Below, piece by piece: positions 1 through 5,973 of a stretch of 5,973 bases of DNA. The notes below the pieces were generated by a model. The model ran no database searches and was not told the DNA's origin. It saw only the letters and a program-made list of their open reading frames with translations. The stretch covers positions 18,182 through 24,154 of the forward strand of contig DMYZ01000055.1 of assembly GCA_003483565.1 (NCBI GenBank), read 5' to 3'. The DNA comes from Prevotella sp. Lineage in GTDB: Bacteria; Bacteroidota; Bacteroidia; Bacteroidales; Bacteroidaceae. The translations under genes and the position numbers were made by a program. The stretch's first letter is position 1. Each line of letters begins with the position of its first letter.

Positions 1-11
1 TTTTTTTTCAT
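1..11 (-). CDS. Possible first codons of a further downstream gene, cut by window edge
   Basis: An ATG at 11 (minus strand) is followed by AAA AAA AA up to the window edge. MKK is how many exported Bacteroidetes proteins begin, and the ATG lies 56 nt after the GH43 stop, with an AT-rich leader. Only about three codons are visible, so no product can be assigned. The frame that appears to continue GH43 runs through the same bases in a different phase, so the ATG may instead be fortuitous. Confidence 0.2.
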
Positions 12-67
12 AGTAAAAGAAGAAAAAGGTCTTATTATTGTTATACGTTTTGAAATAAAAATCCAAG

Positions 68-1738
68 TTATAAGCGTGTTGTGCTGTATAGTCCGATGCA
101 GTCGCCTATGAATCCACCACTCTGGTGAGTGCTTAGATTAACAGCGTCAACACCTTTTGCCAGAATTTGCCATTTTCCATTACCTTCAGCATAATAGAAA
201 TCGTAATAGCGTCCATCGCCTTTTATTTTCAAGTGCAGGTCGTCAGTGTTGTTTTGCAAAGGGGCAGATGCTATTGTAACGTTTATTTTCTCGTCTCTTT
301 GGAGAGTTACTATTGGTTTTCCTTCTCTTAAGGTTTTGCCGAATATGAAATTGTATTCTTCATTTTGTAAGAGTGTGAATCCTGCAAAATTCTGATTGTT
401 CTCCGGAGTAAAGTTTATTTCTGTTTCTGCAGTGAAGTTATTGTGCTGCTGACGAACGAAAATGGCAGAAGGAGCTTCGTTTCCATGAATGTTGGTGTTC
501 AATGGAGAAATTTCCAGACCATTAGAAGTTAGTTTCCAAAAATTTTCTGGGTTTCGGAGAAATATCCATCTGCTGTTAAGCTGTTCTTCTTTAAAATCAT
601 CATGGTAAGAGAAGTTTCCAGTCATTGGGGCTTGATCTTGACCTTGAGCAGAAAGTTTCTGCTGCCATGAAGTCATATTGAGGACTGTAGGAACAGCTTT
701 CCCTTTCTCTAAAATTGTAGGCCATCCGTTTTTCCAGGTTACGGGTAATAGATAGGTGTCACGGCCTGTATTGTAGAAATCATCCTGATACGGCCTGCAA
801 CCGAGAAATACAGCCCACCAGTCTCCTTGTTTGCTTTGTACAAGGTCTGCGTGACCAGTGCTCGTAACGATATCCGGACGGTCAGGATTCAAGCCTGTGC
901 GCTGTGTCAGAATTGGATTCTGAGGATTTTCTTCCCAAGGACCCATCGGATTTTTTGCACGGAAAATCACTTCACTATGCCAGTCGCAAGTGCCACCTTC
1001 TGCGCACATCAGATAATAGTAATTCCCGATGTGATAGAGGTGAGGTCCTTCAATCCATATAGGATTTTTTTGTACATGACTACCACCACGTATAATTTCT
1101 TTTGGCTCTCCGATAATGCTGTCGCCTTTGACATCAAAGCGCAGAATACGAATGGCACGTTGACCTTCATAATCCTGCTTGCCATAGACAGGTGCATTAT
1201 GGACGATATAGGCTTTTCCATCTTTATCAAAGAGAAATGATGGATCTATGCCATTTATCTTTGGCAAATAAACAGGATTGCTCCATCCTTTGGAAGGGTC
1301 TTTGGATTTGATAAAGAAGTTACCCTTGCCAACATTAGTGGTAATGAGATAGAAAGTTTTATTTTTCTCGTTATAAGTAATGGCTGGAGCAAAGATACCT
1401 CCGGAAACGCGTTGATGAGTAAGGGGCAATTGTTCTTTGCTGTTAAGGGCATAGCTCAGATGCTGCCAGTGAATAAGATCTTTGCTGACAGAGACTGGCA
1501 CACCCGGGAAGAAAGAAAAAGAGGAATTGACAAGATAATAGGTATCCCCCTTACGACATAGTGATGGATCAGGATAAAACCCTGCCAATATGGGATTGTA
1601 GTATTGCCGGTGGAGATCAATAGGTTTGTCGAACCTAGTATCGTTACCTTGATACTGGAAATACTTAAATGTGGCTGTTTGCGGATATAAAGGAATACCC
1701 AAGGCCATTAACATAGCGAATACGATGATCTTTTTCAT
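68..1738 (-). CDS. GH43 alpha-L-arabinofuranosidase/beta-xylosidase with C-terminal beta-sandwich domain; C-terminus apparently frameshifted
   Basis: Exo-acting enzyme that likely removes arabinose or xylose from xylan oligosaccharides; 556 residues from the chosen start. MKKIIVFAMLMALGIPLYPQ is an ordinary signal peptide without a lipobox Cys, so the product is probably periplasmic. The five-bladed propeller (about 46-345) shows the three GH43 acids: Asp57 in GFYPDPS (base), Asp165 in GIDPS (pKa modulator) and Glu230 in WIEGPHLY (acid), plus His296 in TGHADLV. FYNTGRDTYLLPVTW resembles the group with a GH43_C2 domain (subfamily 12-like, not proven). That domain spans about 376-556, starting near YHDDF and ending abruptly at IGLYSTTRL. 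Sequence past the stop, in another frame, looks like the missing last strand. The in-frame GTG at 1792 was rejected because it adds 18 residues before a perfect signal peptide. A 149-bp gap from the xylanase suggests partly separate regulation. Substrate choice cannot be read from sequence. Confidence 0.93.
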   Translation of the reverse strand: MKKIIVFAMLMALGIPLYPQTATFKYFQYQGNDTRFDKPIDLHRQYYNPILAGFYPDPSLCRKGDTYYLVNSSFSFFPGVPVSVSKDLIHWQHLSYALNSKEQLPLTHQRVSGGIFAPAITYNEKNKTFYLITTNVGKGNFFIKSKDPSKGWSNPVYLPKINGIDPSFLFDKDGKAYIVHNAPVYGKQDYEGQRAIRILRFDVKGDSIIGEPKEIIRGGSHVQKNPIWIEGPHLYHIGNYYYLMCAEGGTCDWHSEVIFRAKNPMGPWEENPQNPILTQRTGLNPDRPDIVTSTGHADLVQSKQGDWWAVFLGCRPYQDDFYNTGRDTYLLPVTWKNGWPTILEKGKAVPTVLNMTSWQQKLSAQGQDQAPMTGNFSYHDDFKEEQLNSRWIFLRNPENFWKLTSNGLEISPLNTNIHGNEAPSAIFVRQQHNNFTAETEINFTPENNQNFAGFTLLQNEEYNFIFGKTLREGKPIVTLQRDEKINVTIASAPLQNNTDDLHLKIKGDGRYYDFYYAEGNGKWQILAKGVDAVNLSTHQSGGFIGDCIGLYSTTRL

Positions 1739-1776
1739 ATATTTTATTTTATTGATATGTTTTAAAAGATAAAAGG

Positions 1777-1804
1777 TAAGACCGCATCTCACGACGAAGT
1801 CTTA
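1777..1804 (-). promoter_or_regulatory. Hairpin with GNRA tetraloop in the GH43 leader
   Basis: On the minus strand the RNA can fold with outer stem UAAGAC/GUCUUA (6 bp), then a U-G wobble, a U-C mismatch, and an inner stem CGUC/GAUG (one G-U pair) closed by a GUGA loop, a GNRA tetraloop. It is followed by ACCUUUUAUCUUUU, a broken U-rich run, and ends 38 nt before the GH43 start codon. It could be an mRNA-stabilising or processing structure between xylanase and GH43, an attenuator, or a weak intrinsic terminator. The pairing was checked base by base; the function is inferred. Confidence 0.55.
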
Positions 1805-1808
1805 TAAG

Positions 1809-1882
1809 TTGAACTAAAATTCATAAAATGCTTTTCCTAACTAAAAAAACATAATTAACTAAAACTATACAAACCTAACTAA
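1809..1882 (-). repeat. Four direct copies of TTAGTT upstream of the hairpin
   Basis: Read on the minus strand there are two perfect TTAGTTAGG 9-mers (1874-1882 and 1836-1844), an intermediate TTAGTTAAT (1854-1862) and a weaker TTAGTTCAA (1809-1817). The first three start 20 and 18 bp apart, close to two helical turns. All lie in the same orientation between the xylanase stop and the hairpin. They could be regulator-binding sites or simply low-complexity AT-rich sequence. Confidence 0.4.
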
Positions 1883-1887
1883 TATTT

Positions 1888-3567
1888 TTATTTTCCTTGA
1901 AGTCCGTCGCAGAACCCAGCATAGGCCGGTTTGCGTTGGTAGTTTTCATCCCAAAGTCCTGTAGGTTCACCGGGAAGCCATTTACTGCTTTTCGGGCTAT
2001 CTGTAACGCTCCAGTTAGTGATGCCATACTGTTGTTTGACAGGGATAATTTCCAGATATTTTTCAACAATAAACTTATAGTATTCAGCCATAGCTTTTTC
2101 TTCTTCAGGGGTAACATTTTCTGTGAGTATTTTATTGCCATTGGCATCTTGCAGACCCATATCTAATTCTGAAATACGGATAAGTTTGCCTGTAGCTGCG
2201 AGAAGCTTGAGATGATTGACATAAGCTTCCTCATTTAGTTTTTGTGTTGCTGGATTTAAAGAGTAAGATACATGCATCTGTGTGCCAATGCCGTCAATTT
2301 TAGTGACACCGTCACTTTCCCAATACTTGATCATATTAATAAGTCCATTACATTTCGCATTATTATTGTAAGCTGCTTCAAGATTATAGTCATTGATAAA
2401 AAGTTTCAGGCTGTCTCCACCATATTGGCGGGCAAACTTTATAGCAGTCCGAGCATAGTCTTTACCCAAATAATCTTGCCAGAAAAAATTTGTCTTAGGA
2501 TCACCATCACGGTTTGCAGTTTTTAATTCATCAGGATTAGAGTCGCTCATTGGCTCATTGACAACATCCCATGATTTAACTTTACCATGGGTGACTTGCA
2601 TCATACCTTTGATCCAAGAACCTAGAGCTACCGTGAGAGTATCACGTTTGAACTGGTCTGTCATTTTCCCACCACTGCTGTTTTGGTCCGGATCTGGCAC
2701 ACGATCAAGAGTATAGTCTTGACCAGGTTTGGTTACTCCATCAATATTATTACTGAATGTGTTGTTATCAAAATAATTGTTGCCATCAGCATCGGTAAGT
2801 GAAATATCGTCAATCCATATTTCTCCGCTAAAAGTGCCTAATTCAAAACGAATTTGATTAATTGGTAACGTCGCCTTAAAAGTACTGCTTATGGTTTTCC
2901 ATTCTGTAGTAGCATTTACCTGAGGGGTAGGCCAATACTGTGTGTTACCATTAACAACATTTGGCCATACCGTAACTTGATACTCTTTACTAGCTTTGAT
3001 GCGTAGTTTTAGAGTGTATTCTTTGTCAACAGAAAGTGCTTTATTAAGGTTGAAATAACATTCCCAATCCCACAGATCTTTTTTTGCAGTAGGAATATTG
3101 ATGTGAAGCACATAGTTAATAGCATTAGGGTCAGTAATGAGACTATTAAGGTATTTTATGTTTTGCTGCTTGTGCCAGCAAAGGGTGTGCCCATAGATGC
3201 TGAGTCCGGCTTCTGTAGCATTTTTAATGAAATCCTCTATAGTAGAAAAATCCATAGTACCATTGTCTTGTACAACAGAAGCATATTTAAAGGCATTATC
3301 CGTTACTATTTCATCATAGTTGCTTTTGTCAAGTGCATATACAATATCCTTTGTATTAAAATCAGAAGCACTGGTTGCCCCTCCCATTTTAAAGTTTGGA
3401 TACTTACTGCGGTCAACATAACTCTTCAAGGTCCCATATGCATTAATTGTATCCTGTTCTGCCATATTTTCAGGTTCAGTTGTAGAGAACCCAGGAACAT
3501 CAGTGTTGGCACATGCAGTTATCAAAAAAATTGCAATGGTTGGTAATATGATTTTTATTTTGTTCAT
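1888..3567 (-). CDS. xyn10C: GH10 endo-1,4-beta-xylanase lipoprotein with CBM-like insert in the catalytic domain (Xyn10C-like)
   Basis: Endo-xylanase that hydrolyses internal beta-1,4 xylosyl bonds, probably at the cell surface; 559 residues. Lipobox ITAC, Cys19. The TIM barrel is split: the first part (about 56-146) contains NAFKYASVV and GHTLCWH (126-132). The second part (about 303-559) contains WDVVNEP with the acid/base Glu338, QMH (Gln430, His432), ISELD with the nucleophile Glu467, and the substrate-binding TNWSVTDSP and W530 region. All catalytic residues are present. The usual ENEMK motif reads DNAFK (90-94), keeping Asn and Lys. The insert (about 147-302) is rich in Trp (166, 168, 201, 212, 223, 251) and has the CBM4/22-like ending GEIWIDDISL. 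Such interrupted GH10 domains are known in Prevotella and Bacteroides xylanases of xus clusters. The start is 5 nt after the xusE stop, implying one operon. The family is certain; the symbol rests on architecture and synteny. Confidence 0.95.
   Translation of the reverse strand: MNKIKIILPTIAIFLITACANTDVPGFSTTEPENMAEQDTINAYGTLKSYVDRSKYPNFKMGGATSASDFNTKDIVYALDKSNYDEIVTDNAFKYASVVQDNGTMDFSTIEDFIKNATEAGLSIYGHTLCWHKQQNIKYLNSLITDPNAINYVLHINIPTAKKDLWDWECYFNLNKALSVDKEYTLKLRIKASKEYQVTVWPNVVNGNTQYWPTPQVNATTEWKTISSTFKATLPINQIRFELGTFSGEIWIDDISLTDADGNNYFDNNTFSNNIDGVTKPGQDYTLDRVPDPDQNSSGGKMTDQFKRDTLTVALGSWIKGMMQVTHGKVKSWDVVNEPMSDSNPDELKTANRDGDPKTNFFWQDYLGKDYARTAIKFARQYGGDSLKLFINDYNLEAAYNNNAKCNGLINMIKYWESDGVTKIDGIGTQMHVSYSLNPATQKLNEEAYVNHLKLLAATGKLIRISELDMGLQDANGNKILTENVTPEEEKAMAEYYKFIVEKYLEIIPVKQQYGITNWSVTDSPKSSKWLPGEPTGLWDENYQRKPAYAGFCDGLQGK
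2662..3129 (-). other. CBM4/22-like insert interrupting the GH10 domain (approximate limits)
   Basis: This segment encodes about residues 147-302 of the xylanase, inserted after the GHTLCWH strand and before the helix leading to WDVVNEP. The core (about 151-258) reads as a jelly-roll carbohydrate-binding module: a DLWDWE aromatic motif, a YTLKLRIKAS strand, VTVWPNV, TEWKTISSTF and GEIWIDDISL. The usual opening of such a module (a strand like 'NLIxNGDFE' plus about 30 residues) is not seen before it. Instead, a similar sequence, NNYFDNNTFSNNIDG (263-277), follows it and then runs into a linker. The module probably binds xylan and keeps the enzyme on the substrate. Boundaries are estimated by eye. 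Confidence 0.7.
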
Positions 3568-3572
3568 GGTTA

Positions 3573-4574
3573 TTACTTTTTATAGGTAAAGTCTTCACGA
3601 GCACTGTTTCGGCTTTGCATGATCAGCTGGTCTGTAGAGGTAAGCTGGTAGTATTTGGTGACTCCATTATCAGTGTATGTGAATTTAATAATATAGCTTA
3701 AATCAAGTTGGTCTCTATCTTTATCCCCCCAAGCCTTTTTGGCACCTTCGAAAGTCCATTTTCCAGAACCAGAAGCTGTACAGTTGGTTGTACTGGTTGT
3801 AATAGTGCAATGATCCTGATCATCGAAATTAAGAATGAGATCACAGGTGAGTGCCTTTTGGGTGTTATTCGCATTGACAGAGACGGTGATAGGATAGCGT
3901 ACTTGTTTTAGAGCTGTCGTATAAAGCTGGCGAAGTTCATTTTTCTCTAGATATTCTGCTTCGCGTTTAACAGTTGATTTTGTACCGTTGTCATCTATTT
4001 CATCTGTCCCATGACTGATCCATGTACCATCCCATTTGTTTTTATATTTCAAAGCATAGAGTACATAATTCTTTCCTTCAAGAATGGAATCGTCAGCACT
4101 TACTATGCGTACAGGAAGTACATAGTTAACATTTATAGATTTTGGATCCGCAAAAAACTCATCTGTAAGCTGTACATCAACACAACCCATGATCTGCCCG
4201 GCAGGAATGGTAATTTGGTTAGATGACATAGAGTAGTATTTATCAGGTAAAGTCTCTATAGGGGTGCCATCGTCGAAAGTCATACCTTTAAGAAGAGATG
4301 GGTCTACCGTGATATTTAGATGTCGATCACTGCGATTTTTCCATACACCACCTACTGTGGCATATATTTGGAACTTATGCTGATTATCGAGTTCGGTAGA
4401 ATACACGTCAGTGCCCAAAGTAATTGTCCTGACAGGTGTCTGGTGAGAAAAGTATACTGTTTGATAGCTGTAGTCATCAAACTCCTGATTACCATTTTCA
4501 CAGGAAACAGCTGTCGTGAGGAGCAAAGCTCCTGCAACGACAACAAAAATAGATTTCAAATTAAAGCATTTCAT
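3573..4574 (-). CDS. xusE: DUF1735-type surface lipoprotein, XusE-like putative xylan-binding protein
   Basis: Predicted lipoprotein of 333 residues with no recognisable enzyme motif. It begins MKCFNLKSIF, followed by a hydrophobic stretch and the lipobox AVSC, with the lipidated Cys at residue 25. The N-terminal part (about 35-175) resembles the DUF1735 beta-sandwich found in proteins encoded beside SusC/SusD pairs: it opens with YQTVYFSHQTPVRTITLG and contains NQITIPAG and NYVLPVRIVSADD. A second beta-rich domain (about 178-333) begins at KNKWDGTWISHG. The position between a SusD gene and a GH10 xylanase gene matches xusE of the Prevotella/Bacteroides xylan cluster, whose products are thought to be surface glycan-binding proteins. 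Start choice: ATG at 4574 gives a compact signal peptide and a 5-nt gap after the susD stop, the same spacing as to the next gene. An ATG at 4586, overlapping the susD stop, would add MVIN. The binding role is inferred, not visible in the sequence. Confidence 0.85.
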   Translation of the reverse strand: MKCFNLKSIFVVVAGALLLTTAVSCENGNQEFDDYSYQTVYFSHQTPVRTITLGTDVYSTELDNQHKFQIYATVGGVWKNRSDRHLNITVDPSLLKGMTFDDGTPIETLPDKYYSMSSNQITIPAGQIMGCVDVQLTDEFFADPKSINVNYVLPVRIVSADDSILEGKNYVLYALKYKNKWDGTWISHGTDEIDDNGTKSTVKREAEYLEKNELRQLYTTALKQVRYPITVSVNANNTQKALTCDLILNFDDQDHCTITTSTTNCTASGSGKWTFEGAKKAWGDKDRDQLDLSYIIKFTYTDNGVTKYYQLTSTDQLIMQSRNSAREDFTYKK

Positions 4575-4579
4575 GTTGA

Positions 4580-5973
4580 TTACCATCCTTGGTTTTGTTT
4601 GAGTTCATTAAATTTAAGTATTTCAGAGTAAGGCACGGGACCATAGATCATGTAATCTTTGTAGTTGCGTGTATCTACGTCTATATCCTTATAAGTGACA
4701 TTACCTTGTGCATCTGTAGCTATATCAATGCCTTTGGCTGTTTCGTCTAAAGGTGCTTTCCAGCGGCGCAAGTCCCAAAAACGAAAGCCTTCAAAGCTAA
4801 GTTCTATTCGGCGTTCATTACGAATAAGTTCACGCATTTTATCTTTGTCTTGAGCACATTCGTCAAGATATGGATCCTCTGTATTTTTACAGATACCCGC
4901 ACGTTCGCGAATAGCCTTGATGATATCAAAAGCAGAATAGTTGTGCGACCCTTTTCCTGTAGGCCCCCATACCTCATTAGCTGCTTCGGCATAGTTAAGA
5001 AAAATCTCTGTAAAGCGAATACGAGGTGTGTAATGGTACTGTTTACTGGTATTGGCCGGATCAAGATTAATGTCCTGACGAAGTAGTTTACGTAAATAGT
5101 ATCCTGTACGGGTAGAAGTGCCTGCCACTTTATTAATCCCATCCTTTGTATTACTCGTAGATTCCGTATTGATTTTCGTGTCATTCACACCAACAGCAGT
5201 ACCGTCATACACTACATAAGCAGCAAGGCGGGGGTCACGGTTTGTATATGGGCTGTTGGCATTATAATCACTACGGCTGTCGTTGATAGGGTAGCCGTTA
5301 GCCATAGGAAACGCATCAACAAAATTCTGGGTAGGATTAATATGTCCATTTCCATAGAGTGATGGTGGGAAATTGTCATTTTCCCAATCGTTGTTCTGGC
5401 TTTTTTCTCCACGCCACATCACTTCCTTAGGATTTGCACCATTGGCAAGGCCATCAATTTCTTGTGTGTTCGTATACCAAGTCCACCCTGTCGGATCAAT
5501 ACCAGCTATACCACCAATACGGTCAAGGACGACAGCTGCATCATCGGCAGCCTTCTCATAGTTTATACCAGAACCACTTGCATAAGCAGGACTAGCCGCC
5601 AACAAGGAAGCTTTACTGCGGAAAGCCTCGACGATAGCACCATCCATACGTCCATTAAATTTAGCACCATAAACACGGTTATACTCGCTTATTGTAGCCC
5701 CTATTGTTTTATATTTAGCAGGAATATCGGCATCAGAGGTGTGATCTGCATACTGTGTAGGCAACAAAGCTAATGCTTTGTCACAGTCATCATAAATGGC
5801 TTTCATACATTCTGCAAATGTGTTTCGTGGTATATTGAAGTTTGTTGATCCATCTTCTGGAACTGTGACAATAGGAATACCCAGTAGTTGACCATCGGCA
5901 GTCATCCCTCCATGAGCTTGAAGAAGATAGAACATAAACATGGCACGTAAGCCATAAGCTTCTCCCTTTTCAC
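4580..5973 (-). CDS. xusD: SusD-family outer-membrane xylan-binding lipoprotein (XusD-like), 5'-truncated by window edge
   Basis: Surface glycan-binding partner of a SusC TonB-dependent transporter; it holds xylan oligosaccharides over the transporter for import. About 463 residues are visible. The reading frame stays open to the right edge, so the signal peptide, lipobox and roughly the first 100 or more residues lie outside the window. Family hallmarks are visible: GEAYGLRAMFMFYLL near the visible start (the RagB/SusD 'GEA.ALRA' helix), RFTEIFLNYAEAANE in the TPR-like helical part, and NERRIELSFEGFRFWDLRRW near the C-terminus. The ending ELKQNQGW is also typical. The stop codon lies 5 nt before the next gene, so the two are almost certainly cotranscribed. 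The methionine at 5941 is internal, not the start, because conserved SusD sequence precedes it. The family is certain; xylan specificity and the name xusD are inferred from the neighbouring xusE-like gene and GH10 xylanase. xusB is the alternative paralogue. Confidence 0.95.
   Translation of the reverse strand, partial: EKGEAYGLRAMFMFYLLQAHGGMTADGQLLGIPIVTVPEDGSTNFNIPRNTFAECMKAIYDDCDKALALLPTQYADHTSDADIPAKYKTIGATISEYNRVYGAKFNGRMDGAIVEAFRSKASLLAASPAYASGSGINYEKAADDAAVVLDRIGGIAGIDPTGWTWYTNTQEIDGLANGANPKEVMWRGEKSQNNDWENDNFPPSLYGNGHINPTQNFVDAFPMANGYPINDSRSDYNANSPYTNRDPRLAAYVVYDGTAVGVNDTKINTESTSNTKDGINKVAGTSTRTGYYLRKLLRQDINLDPANTSKQYHYTPRIRFTEIFLNYAEAANEVWGPTGKGSHNYSAFDIIKAIRERAGICKNTEDPYLDECAQDKDKMRELIRNERRIELSFEGFRFWDLRRWKAPLDETAKGIDIATDAQGNVTYKDIDVDTRNYKDYMIYGPVPYSEILKFNELKQNQGW

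Larger units (their letters stand above)
1739..1887 (-). promoter_or_regulatory. 149-bp AT-rich leader of the GH43 gene
   Basis: This is the only real intergenic gap in the window; the upstream genes are spaced by 5 nt. Read on the minus strand, it carries repeated TTAGTT motifs in its upstream half and a stable hairpin in its downstream half, then an A/T-rich stretch up to the ATG with no Shine-Dalgarno match, as is usual in Bacteroidetes. A weak promoter candidate is TTTG (1870-1873) followed 16 nt later by TATGTTTT (1846-1853). It resembles the Bacteroidetes TTTG / TAnnTTTG pair, but the spacing is short and the last base differs. The region could hold a separate promoter, a processing site or an attenuator. 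Confidence 0.5.

Noticed and set aside
1..8. Run of eight T at the left edge as a terminator tail
   Set aside because: No inverted repeat next to it forms a convincing stem, and on the minus strand it reads as Lys codons after an ATG.
827..1240. 137-codon open frame on the plus strand
   Set aside because: It lies wholly antisense to the GH43 catalytic domain and has no recognisable domain; the minus-strand frame holds the catalytic motifs.
1739..1792. Upstream in-frame GTG start that would add 18 residues to GH43
   Set aside because: It lies inside the hairpin, and the added residues precede a complete, typical signal peptide starting MKKIIVF at 1738.
1846..1873. TTTG / TATGTTTT as a firm Bacteroidetes promoter
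   Set aside because: The spacing of 16 nt is shorter than usual and the downstream element lacks its final G; it is kept only as a weak candidate inside the leader entry.
3103..3546. 147-codon open frame on the plus strand
   Set aside because: It is antisense to the xylanase N-terminal half, is rich in Cys and Ile as shadow frames often are, and has no domain.
4575..4586. ATG at 4586 as the start of the xusE-like gene
   Set aside because: It is possible, but the ATG at 4574 gives a cleaner signal peptide and the same 5-nt gap seen before the xylanase gene.
4804..5184. 126-codon minus-strand open frame overlapping the SusD-like gene
   Set aside because: It is an alternate frame of the conserved SusD C-terminal region; the SusD frame carries the family motifs.

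Overview
The window is part of a xylan-utilisation polysaccharide utilisation locus (PUL) from a Bacteroidales bacterium, most likely Prevotella or a close relative. The evidence is a SusD-family protein followed by a small lipoprotein of the DUF1735 type. After these come a GH10 xylanase whose catalytic domain is split by a carbohydrate-binding insert, and a GH43 enzyme. AT-rich leaders without clear Shine-Dalgarno sequences also fit Bacteroidetes. All four genes lie on the minus strand, so transcription runs from right to left.

Layout in transcription order: a SusD-like glycan-binding lipoprotein, cut at its 5' end by the right edge (5973 to 4580); a surface lipoprotein resembling XusE (4574 to 3573); a GH10 endo-xylanase lipoprotein resembling Xyn10C (3567 to 1888); a 149-bp leader holding a hairpin and a short repeated motif (1887 to 1739); and a GH43 arabinofuranosidase/xylosidase (1738 to 68). 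The last 11 bases on the left may be the first codons of another gene. There is no gene-free stretch above 300 bases. No RNA gene, mobile element or CRISPR array was seen.

The order SusD, hypothetical lipoprotein, GH10 matches the conserved core of the xus xylan cluster (xusA-xusE, xyn10C) known from rumen and gut Bacteroidetes. The inferred division of labour is as follows. The SusD-like protein and XusE capture xylan at the cell surface, and the GH10 lipoprotein cuts the backbone there. A SusC-type transporter, expected off the right edge, imports the oligosaccharides. The GH43 enzyme, which has an ordinary signal peptide and no lipobox, would trim them in the periplasm. The first three genes are spaced by exactly 5 nt and look translationally coupled. 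The GH43 gene stands apart behind its own structured leader.

I do not see a wholly new system. The points most worth checking are an apparent frameshift that removes the last strand of the GH43 C-terminal domain, a hairpin capped by a GNRA tetraloop before GH43, a repeated TTAGTT element beside it, and an odd, apparently incomplete binding module inside the xylanase.
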